DNA of 5,321 nt. Origin: Thorsellia kenyensis. Lineage in GTDB: Bacteria; Pseudomonadota; Gammaproteobacteria; Enterobacterales; Thorselliaceae. Shown here piece by piece: positions 1 to 5,321 of this stretch (positions are counted from its first letter, which is position 1; every line of letters starts with the position of its first letter). The stretch spans positions 1 through 5,321 of the forward strand of contig NZ_JBHLXE010000086.1 of the NCBI RefSeq assembly GCF_042432445.1, read 5' to 3'. A program made the position numbers and the translations under genes. The notes under the pieces are model-generated. The model saw nothing but the letters and a program-made list of their open reading frames with translations, was not told where the DNA came from and searched no databases.

Positions 1-73
1 GTTGAAACTATGCTTATTTTAGTGAATTTATAGGCTTACTCTAGATGCGTTCCTCGGATGCTTACAATACAAG
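1..73. other. Short downstream non-coding segment, no terminator recognised
   Basis: This is what follows the DUF6708 stop. I see no stem-loop with a T-run on the minus strand, no convincing start codon with a ribosome site for another minus-strand gene, and no transposon end. On the plus strand a frame open from the window edge stops with TAG at 31-33 after ten codons (VETMLILVNL), too short to judge as the end of a convergent gene. The operon may continue beyond the window. Confidence 0.4.
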
Positions 74-1144
74 TCATAACAGGTCTTTTAATACTACATG
101 CCGTTTTCTTTCATCTCTAGATATCTTTGCATCCATCTTAGCACGCAACGCATCACGTCTTGCTAAAAATGCGGTACGTTTTGCTTTATTTGGAATTCGA
201 AATGTACTTAATAACGATTTTGGATTGGTTGATGCACTTAGATTAAAAGCATCTTTTGGATTAACTACGCATTCCTCCTCAACCTCAGTACTCCACTTAG
301 GTACCTTGCACGTCAACATCACAAGGTAACGGATAAGCGCCAATAGAATTCCAAGAGGAAAAGTGAATAATAAAACTTGCCAACATCCACCTACAATTTT
401 TGACCAGTGGTATAAACCATAAACAAAGCCTTCTTTACGTCCTTCGAGTGGCGGACATACACGCATAACAGCAACGTTATCCACAATATCACCATTCATA
501 TAGTTACACAAAAAATTCCAATACATATTTAAGGGTTCAGAAGATCCTCTAGCAGAGGTTTCAATTGGTAAAGTAAACGTATATAACACTGTGCTATCAT
601 CATCAGATAAAACATGACAAAAGATATAGTTATCATTAAATATACCTTTTATATCCGTTCTTACAGTAAAAAAGAGTTTTTCCCATTCAACGATTCTAAT
701 TTTACCGTCATAGCCAAAAATATAGACTCGTCGATTTTTTCTATTAAAGCGAATGGGATAGTGTGTCCACTTAAAAAACTCCGTTAAAAGCATATAGATC
801 ACAGAGATTAACCATACCAATGAGAGTAACAACATACCAATTGTAGCCAATATTCCTTCAAAATCATTTATTTGTGGGTCAATAAAAACAACCAGTGCAA
901 TAAAACATAATGGAGGTGGTAAGAACAAAAGCAAAGCCATCGAAGGAAATCCTTTCCAAATGTAATGCCGATCAACTACCTCCAAATAGGTAGAATTTAA
1001 TCGAATTACACCATTACAACCATTTGCAATCAGATCACTAAAAGGTTGGTCTTGCCATTTCGATTGATTTAATTTGCCCGCCTTTTCATTCTTACTTAAT
1101 GGGCGATTGACTTTATATTTGGGGCTTAAGCCATATAGTTTCAT
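74..1144 (-). CDS. DUF6708 membrane protein, candidate immunity protein for the VasX-like effector
   Basis: This 356-residue protein resembles DUF6708 proteins, often found next to T6SS effector genes. Two hydrophobic helices occur at ~67-88 and ~98-122, separated by a short acidic loop (DPQINDFEG). They are followed by the signature HYPIRFNRKNRRVYIF at 128-143 and WEKLFF at 154-159, then a ~100-residue beta-rich soluble stretch and a third hydrophobic block at ~254-277. Next comes CKVPKWSTEVEEEC (279-292). The last ~40 residues are strongly basic (13 Lys/Arg in 318-356). The positive-inside rule places the N-terminus and residues 125-250 in the cytoplasm. The gene overlaps the effector stop by 4 nt (ATGA) and has a strong Shine-Dalgarno, a typical toxin-immunity arrangement, and it occupies the place of tsiV2 after vasX. 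An immunity role at the inner membrane is therefore inferred, not shown. An accessory role in effector handling is the main alternative. Confidence 0.75.
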   Translation of the reverse strand: MKLYGLSPKYKVNRPLSKNEKAGKLNQSKWQDQPFSDLIANGCNGVIRLNSTYLEVVDRHYIWKGFPSMALLLFLPPPLCFIALVVFIDPQINDFEGILATIGMLLLSLVWLISVIYMLLTEFFKWTHYPIRFNRKNRRVYIFGYDGKIRIVEWEKLFFTVRTDIKGIFNDNYIFCHVLSDDDSTVLYTFTLPIETSARGSSEPLNMYWNFLCNYMNGDIVDNVAVMRVCPPLEGRKEGFVYGLYHWSKIVGGCWQVLLFTFPLGILLALIRYLVMLTCKVPKWSTEVEEECVVNPKDAFNLSASTNPKSLLSTFRIPNKAKRTAFLARRDALRAKMDAKISRDERKRHVVLKDLL

Positions 1145-3780
1145 ACAGTTTCCTCGATAAGCTGGTTAAAAGCGGCTTGTTCTTGTTCAAATGTATTAAA
1201 TGGAATTAAACTCGTATCATTGAGTTTACCCCACATGCATCGTTGTAACCATTTCTGAAGTTCATTATCAGTGAAAGTGGCAATTAAGAATTGTGAAACA
1301 AAATAAGCAATCGACGCAATGACTATAAGAACTGGATGCCAGAGGCCAAGTACTCCCAACCCAGTTAAAACAAACATTGAACCAGCAGAAACTCCATATA
1401 AAATAGCCATCCCTTTATTCCCTTTTGACCATTCATCGAAAAAGTGTTTCAAATCGTAGCTTATCGAAATGACACCTGCAACTAAAATAAATCCCCTGCC
1501 TGCCATTACAAGGCTTAGAAACCAGCTGTTTCCTGCAATTGCTTTAAGGCTTGAAAATGTATTAACCGCACTTTCAAATCCAGCCAGAATTGTACCACCC
1601 AGAGCAAAGGCACCACTAGCCCAACGAAGAGTAGTTTCATTGCTTGCATCTGTAGCAAAGGCAGATTCGGCAGTACGAAATAAAATAGCAGCTTGAATAA
1701 TCGCAGATATGCCGTTGACTTTAACATTAAATAGCGCATTTTTATATTCTATTCTTATTTTTTGCTTCTCTACAACTTCTTTTGAACTTACTTGTAATGC
1801 CTGACGAAAGATATCTAAACGTTCTTTTTTAGGCAAATGATTAATGGAACCTTCTATGGTTGGATCTATGTAAAGATAGGTTGTAAAAATCCCCCGACCA
1901 TTCTTACCTTTTTTAGATATATTATTATCTTTAAGAAATTTTCTGGCTATTTTTTTAGCTTCACTTAGAGAATATTTACCTTCCTCTTGAATTATCTGCG
2001 CTGCTTTTTCTTTAATAATTTCAAGAAGCTCATCGTAGCTAGCTTCTATATGTACTGGGATCAATTTTTGAGTGGCAATTGCAGTCGCAAATACGACTGC
2101 ACGATTTGGAATATTAGAAACTGTTGGTTGTGAATAAAATTTCATTAATGGGGCGCTCAAGGCGTATGCAACATCATCCATAGCTTGCACTACAAGGCCC
2201 GGCTTAATTTCATTAATTTTTCCGATTGTTTCGACTACATATTGCCATGGTAACACACTAAAATCGGGTGGAGGTGCTTGTTGTGCCTTACGCGAGATGC
2301 TCACTAATCCATCTGTATTTTCATTAATGTATGCTTCCTCTAGAAGATCTTCGATTAATTTCTGATTTAAATAATATGTTCTGACAAAATAATGTTTTTC
2401 CTCTAGTTTTTTAACTTTTAGCATCTCGATACATTCATCAAGGATAATTTTATGTACTAACATGGGTAAAAATGCGCTGATCACCATTTGAGAAAATGAC
2501 GTACCACTTTTTATATTCTGATCATCAAAATTACTAATAAAGTAATTAATAGTTTGTTCATGAAATATCAATACTTTAAATGAGTCAATTAAGGGCTCAA
2601 TAACTTCTTTTTCAAGTTTTTCAACCAATTTATTAACCGTCTGATTAAATGCCTGTTGTTGCTCACCATCGATGTATTTATCATAAGTCGCCCAAGTGTT
2701 TAGAGCTTTTTTCATCGCTTCATCTTCATATTGTTCTTTTGTAGATTCTCTGACATAGGGCATTGCATTGGCCATATCTGATGCGCCAATATGTGATTGG
2801 CTCATATATGATGCTAATGCTATCTTGTTCGTAATCTTCTCCTCCATTATAGCGTCAAATTCCTGCTTAATTACGTTTTCTTTTACTAAATTAAGTGTCG
2901 AGTTTAGCCAAATTCCACGTTCATATTTTGGATTGCTGAAAATTTCATTTTTAGGAAAATCATCGCAAAGTTTGCCGATATCTTCCATAATTGCTACGGG
3001 ATCATTCAATACTATGATTAGGGGTTTGATTTTGCCTGACACAGCTTGAGCTTCTTGGATCAATGCATCTGGATTTTTATCTCCCTTCAAAGAAAAGAAT
3101 TCATCAGCAATTTCCTGAACTTCTGAAAACAAGAATTTTGGAATCAAGAACGGAGTGTTTTTTAAATCAAAAAAATTATATACCAATTTATCTTTATCTG
3201 ATTGCGGTATGTTGTACTCAATAATGGTTTCCTTTAATTGTTCCAATAAATAGCAATTATCTTCAGTTTGTTTCTCGACCCATTTTTTCATGTCAAACTT
3301 TTGCATATATTTGTTACGATAATTTGGATACTCATGCCGCTTACGGACTACATCAGTCCATTCTACTTTAGCCCATGCAAACCAAAATACACTGTTAAAT
3401 AAAAGATTATTGAAATAGGGTAAGGTAATAAAAGATGCGCGAGCTAGCTCATTAGCTTCTCTAGCACAGGGTTTTATTTCACCTTTCATTACAGCTTGAT
3501 CCGCACTAACACCCGAAATTAATGGGTAATAATAGCCATCTGGTGTGGCATAAAAATCTAACCACTCTTCAGTTTGTTCGTTATAGACGTATAAGTAACC
3601 ACTTCTTAACTCACTCCCGACATAACTAGTTTGTTTAGTCGCAGCTACTGGTACGCTTATCGTATCTGGTAAATTACACTTATAATTATTAGCAATTTCA
3701 TCTTTGATAATACGGGGACGCACAGGTAATATTGCTAGTCCTTCTCGATGACAAAATGTACAGCTATTTTTTTCAGACAT
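1141..3780 (-). CDS. VasX-like T6SS effector with membrane-inserting C-terminus (VasX N-terminal region / BTH_I2691 type)
   Basis: This 879-residue protein is the probable antibacterial toxin. The N-terminus (~1-150) carries the marks of the VasX N-terminal / BTH_I2691 family: CTFCHREGLAILPVRP at 7-22 and SGYLYVYNEQTEEWLDFY at 60-77. Residues ~150-500 are mostly charged helices, with a coiled-coil-like stretch around 380-400. The C-terminus is hydrophobic, with likely membrane helices at ~719-738, 752-774, 790-812 and 815-836, and a weaker one at ~688-702. It closes with ELQKWLQRCMWGK (840-852), a Trp/Cys ending I associate with this family. V. cholerae VasX, the archetype (about 1,080 residues), is colicin-like and dissipates the inner-membrane potential of target cells. 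The same action is inferred here. There is no signal peptide, as expected for VgrG-loaded cargo. ATG 3780 follows the adaptor stop by 14 nt with only a weak AGAGA-type ribosome site. The stop overlaps the next gene by 4 nt. It is shorter than VasX, so the middle is divergent. Family confidence is high; the exact killing mechanism is unproven. Confidence 0.85.
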   Translation of the reverse strand: MSEKNSCTFCHREGLAILPVRPRIIKDEIANNYKCNLPDTISVPVAATKQTSYVGSELRSGYLYVYNEQTEEWLDFYATPDGYYYPLISGVSADQAVMKGEIKPCAREANELARASFITLPYFNNLLFNSVFWFAWAKVEWTDVVRKRHEYPNYRNKYMQKFDMKKWVEKQTEDNCYLLEQLKETIIEYNIPQSDKDKLVYNFFDLKNTPFLIPKFLFSEVQEIADEFFSLKGDKNPDALIQEAQAVSGKIKPLIIVLNDPVAIMEDIGKLCDDFPKNEIFSNPKYERGIWLNSTLNLVKENVIKQEFDAIMEEKITNKIALASYMSQSHIGASDMANAMPYVRESTKEQYEDEAMKKALNTWATYDKYIDGEQQQAFNQTVNKLVEKLEKEVIEPLIDSFKVLIFHEQTINYFISNFDDQNIKSGTSFSQMVISAFLPMLVHKIILDECIEMLKVKKLEEKHYFVRTYYLNQKLIEDLLEEAYINENTDGLVSISRKAQQAPPPDFSVLPWQYVVETIGKINEIKPGLVVQAMDDVAYALSAPLMKFYSQPTVSNIPNRAVVFATAIATQKLIPVHIEASYDELLEIIKEKAAQIIQEEGKYSLSEAKKIARKFLKDNNISKKGKNGRGIFTTYLYIDPTIEGSINHLPKKERLDIFRQALQVSSKEVVEKQKIRIEYKNALFNVKVNGISAIIQAAILFRTAESAFATDASNETTLRWASGAFALGGTILAGFESAVNTFSSLKAIAGNSWFLSLVMAGRGFILVAGVISISYDLKHFFDEWSKGNKGMAILYGVSAGSMFVLTGLGVLGLWHPVLIVIASIAYFVSQFLIATFTDNELQKWLQRCMWGKLNDTSLIPFNTFEQEQAAFNQLIEETV
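1151..1155 (-). promoter_or_regulatory. Strong Shine-Dalgarno (GAGGA) for the DUF6708 gene, inside the effector's 3' end
   Basis: On the minus strand GAGGA sits 6 nt before ATG 1144, near ideal spacing, within the last codons of the effector gene. With the ATGA start/stop overlap it points to translational coupling plus independent initiation. It is clearly stronger than the ribosome site of the effector itself. Confidence 0.7.
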
Positions 3781-3794
3781 AATTAGTTGTTTCT

Positions 3795-4625
3795 CTATTG
3801 GTTGGGATGGAGTGTTTTGATAATGCGTCTAATATGTTGGCTAAAATACCGAGGTTCATTTCTTCCATGAGACAACAAGTTTAGTACCATTTGATGCTGT
3901 AAAATGGATTCTCCATAACGTATGCGATAATAAGCTATCGCCTGTAAATCTTCTGGGTGAGTCAGATCATATCGACTCATCACAAATACTAAGGTTTGAA
4001 ACAGAGTTAAACAGACCTCTTCACGAGTGAACGCAATTCCCTCTCGGTATAACTTACCTAATACAAGATTGATAATACCAATCAAGGGTAATGCTTGTCT
4101 TAGTGCTGAATCCAGCATTGTTGTGCGCATTTTTGGCAAAGCTTGAGTTTTCCATATTCCATCTAAATAGTAGGTAATTGATGCAACCTCTTCACAAAAA
4201 ATCCTAGCAGGATGTGGCAAATCAGCTATAACTGAAAATGGTACGATGACCCGAGGATCATAAAACCGCAAAATCATTTCTGTTCTGACAACAGGATAAA
4301 ACAGTGAGCGGTGTAACCGGTCATGGATTAATTTAACAGGATAATGCTTCTGCACATCAAATAAAAAATAGCATTCAGGATGAATTTCCTTACCTAATGG
4401 ATAAGATCTCAGCATTTGCCAAACCCGCTCATTCTCCTGATAACTCAATTGGTGAGTATCTATCAGGTAAGGGTATAAATGCATTTGAGGAGCTAATTGG
4501 TTTATGCCGAGTGGTAAAATAGCAACCCCATCATTTTTAAATGCCAATGCTTCAATTAAGTCTTGAGAAACAAGTGCAAAACGATGGTTAACTAAATGAT
4601 CTGTTGGTAGGTATATTATCGTCAT
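3795..4625 (-). CDS. DUF4123 T6SS adaptor/chaperone (Tap/TEC, VasW-like)
   Basis: The protein has 276 residues from ATG 4625, or 279 if TTG 4634 is used. The family motif is visible at ~118-127, ILRFYDPRVI, within the N-terminal ~150 residues that make up DUF4123, followed by an alpha-helical C-terminal lobe (~175-274). No signal peptide or membrane segment is seen, so it should be cytoplasmic. Known family role: DUF4123 proteins (V. cholerae Tap-1/VC1417 and VasW) bind a specific effector and load it on the VgrG tip; they are not thought to be exported. Here the gene sits exactly between the VgrG tip and a VasX-like effector, the same order as vgrG-vasW-vasX, so its client is inferred to be the 879-residue protein. 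The gap to vgrG is 15 nt from the ATG, and the effector gene starts 14 nt after its stop. Family assignment is firm; client identity is inference from context. Confidence 0.88.
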   Translation of the reverse strand: MTIIYLPTDHLVNHRFALVSQDLIEALAFKNDGVAILPLGINQLAPQMHLYPYLIDTHQLSYQENERVWQMLRSYPLGKEIHPECYFLFDVQKHYPVKLIHDRLHRSLFYPVVRTEMILRFYDPRVIVPFSVIADLPHPARIFCEEVASITYYLDGIWKTQALPKMRTTMLDSALRQALPLIGIINLVLGKLYREGIAFTREEVCLTLFQTLVFVMSRYDLTHPEDLQAIAYYRIRYGESILQHQMVLNLLSHGRNEPRYFSQHIRRIIKTLHPNQ

Positions 4626-4637
4626 TATGTGCAAGCG

Positions 4638-4642
4638 TCCTT
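4638..4642 (-). promoter_or_regulatory. Ribosome binding site AAGGA of the DUF4123 gene, overlapping the vgrG stop
   Basis: On the minus strand the vgrG stop TAA runs directly into GGA, giving TAAGGA. AAGGA lies 12 nt before ATG 4625 but only 3 nt before the in-frame TTG at 4634. Spacing is long for the ATG and too short for the TTG; codon preference tips the choice to ATG. The overlap with the stop suggests that ribosomes finishing vgrG could help initiate the adaptor gene. Confidence 0.5.
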
Positions 4643-5285
4643 ATCTTAATGGCATTGATGCTGAACCAGAATTAGCTGATGAAGCCGATAATTGTTCGCA
4701 TAATGTAAATCCTGGCATGGGTAAATTCTGTGAGCTAGGGCCATCTTTGATGACTTTTGCGCTTTTTATATGAAAATTTCCATCAGTGCCATGCTCGATT
4801 TTACCTTCTTCAAACGTCACATAAGAACCACCACACATTAAGGTAATTTTTTTCTTTGCAGTGATTAGAATTTCATCCTCTGTACTCGTGATAGTGATCC
4901 CTTTTACTGCTGTTATTTCCATGGCATCACTCTGTGCTTGAATTTGCATTTTACCTGCTGCTGCAACTAATTTCATACCCATTTCATGGGCAAAAATTGT
5001 AACTGCTTTTTTCGCCATTAGTGCTATTTTTCCTAGTACGGAAAGCTCAGAAGACCCCCCAGCCGTTGCAATTAAATTGCCATTGGCACTTTGTTGGATA
5101 TGATTTGGTGTGGATAATGCAATACCATTTACACCGCCTGCTAGGATAATAGGCTGAGCTAAGTCAATAATATTATTTTCCAAAAATGCAGATTGTTTTT
5201 CCACCTCCAGTTTGCTAAGTTCAGATTTTTCGCCTATTGTCGAAAGGGATTCAGCGTAAGCATCCGACAAACACATGTCGTTCAT
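4641..5285 (-). CDS. vgrG: VgrG C-terminal fragment: DUF2345 beta-helix spike without the gp27/gp5 base
   Basis: This 214-residue ORF resembles only the C-terminal part of T6SS VgrG spike proteins. Residues ~8-40 are the helical, charged linker usual before DUF2345 (DAYAESLSTIGEK). Residues ~43-182 look like DUF2345: GIALSTPNHIQQSANGNL (54-71), then short beta-strand repeats such as MQIQAQSDAMEITAVKGITI (113-132) and ILITAKKKITLM (139-150), ending with GGSYVTFEEGKIE. Such repeats build the trimeric needle. Full VgrGs of this type are generally over 600 residues; the gp27-like and gp5 OB-fold parts are absent. An in-frame TGA lies only three codons before the start (5297-5295), so the frame cannot run upstream into a longer VgrG. 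The start is the first ATG and lacks a clear Shine-Dalgarno; it overlaps the preceding stop as ATGA, and ATG at 5276 is an alternative. The tail after ~183 is Ser/Ala-rich with no effector domain. It may be the 3' part of a frameshifted pseudogene or a translated separate subunit. Confidence 0.85.
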   Translation of the reverse strand: MNDMCLSDAYAESLSTIGEKSELSKLEVEKQSAFLENNIIDLAQPIILAGGVNGIALSTPNHIQQSANGNLIATAGGSSELSVLGKIALMAKKAVTIFAHEMGMKLVAAAGKMQIQAQSDAMEITAVKGITITSTEDEILITAKKKITLMCGGSYVTFEEGKIEHGTDGNFHIKSAKVIKDGPSSQNLPMPGFTLCEQLSASSANSGSASMPLR

Positions 5286-5321
5286 TCGATTTCGTCAAGT
5301 ATAATAGGCATTATTGAGGCT
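5282..5321 (-). CDS. C-terminal tail of an upstream reading frame (partial, possibly the front part of a split vgrG)
   Basis: Only the last 12 complete codons are visible, reading ASIMPIILDEIE and then a TGA at 5284-5282. The frame is open to the window edge. Its stop overlaps the ATG of the following VgrG C-terminal ORF as ATGA, which puts the two frames one base apart. The gene belonging directly before a DUF2345 region is normally the rest of the same vgrG, so this may be the N-terminal part of a broken or split vgrG. It could equally be an unrelated gene, or an open frame that is not translated. Twelve residues are too few to assign a family. Confidence 0.35.
   Translation of the reverse strand, partial: ASIMPIILDEIE

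Noticed and set aside
1..16. TGAAACTAT near the left edge (3-11, plus) matching the start of the DUF6708 gene (1143-1135, minus), hinting at a second immunity copy
   Set aside because: The shared 9 bases are in the opposite orientation to a tandem duplicate and the frame on the plus strand ends after ten codons; chance is sufficient.
45..329. Plus-strand open frame opposite the DUF6708 gene
   Set aside because: It lies antisense inside a well-supported gene, has no ribosome site I can see and no recognisable protein features.
1469..1696. Plus-strand open frame of 75 codons, and a minus-strand 74-codon frame at 1515-1739
   Set aside because: Both are alternate-frame shadows of the effector's hydrophobic C-terminal coding region; composition reflects the real frame.
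2768..3049. Plus-strand open frame of 93 codons
   Set aside because: Antisense to the effector's central region, with no ribosome site or family resemblance.
4626..4634. TTG at 4634 as start of the DUF4123 gene
   Set aside because: The Shine-Dalgarno would be only 3 nt away, and an ATG follows three codons later; kept as an alternative, not the main call.
54..5267. 12-base inverted repeat TCGGATGCTTAC at 54-65 and, on the other strand, at 5256-5267, near both ends of the window
   Set aside because: It looked like element ends flanking the cassette, but about one 12-base match is expected by chance in 5.3 kb, the second copy lies inside the vgrG frame, and the similarity fades quickly outside it.
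5282..5300. Programmed -1 frameshift joining the upstream frame to the VgrG C-terminal frame
   Set aside because: The frames are offset correctly for -1, but no X-XXY-YYZ slippery heptamer or following stem is visible in the overlap; sequence upstream of the window would be needed.

Overview
The window is the distal part of a type VI secretion system (T6SS) 'auxiliary' or VgrG-island cassette. All real genes lie on the minus strand, so transcription runs from high to low coordinates. In that order they are: a VgrG C-terminal piece (DUF2345 beta-helix spike), a DUF4123 adaptor/chaperone, an 879-residue VasX-like effector with a membrane-active C-terminus, and a DUF6708 membrane protein that is the obvious immunity candidate. 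The order matches the vgrG-vasW-vasX-tsiV2 cluster of Vibrio cholerae, the archetype for a pore-forming T6SS effector delivered by a DUF4123 adaptor.

Organism: the DNA is AT-rich (sampled 60-base lines range from about 23 to 45% GC), and the protein families are typical of Gammaproteobacteria with antibacterial T6SS. Low-GC groups such as Orbaceae, Proteus/Providencia relatives or Acinetobacter would fit, but nothing here identifies the genus.

Layout: 5321-5282 is the tail of a reading frame that enters from outside and overlaps the next start by ATGA. 5285-4641 is the VgrG C-terminal ORF, cut off from any spike base by an in-frame TGA. 4625 (or 4634)-3795 is the DUF4123 adaptor, with its ribosome site overlapping the vgrG stop. 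3780-1141 is the effector. 1144-74 is the DUF6708 protein, whose start overlaps the effector stop by 4 nt and has a strong Shine-Dalgarno. 73-1 is a short non-coding remainder with no recognisable terminator. No promoter is visible inside the operon; it must lie upstream of the window. There are no RNA genes, CRISPR arrays, insertion sequences or att sites, and no gene-free stretch over 300 bases.

Inferred working model: the DUF4123 protein holds the effector's N-terminal VasX-type region and loads it onto the tip of the VgrG beta-helix. The T6SS fires the spike into a neighbouring cell, where the hydrophobic C-terminal segments insert into the inner membrane. The DUF6708 protein, made by translational coupling from the effector gene, protects the producer and its kin at the inner membrane. 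The points most worth following up are the split VgrG, the divergent effector C-terminus and the topology and role of the DUF6708 protein.
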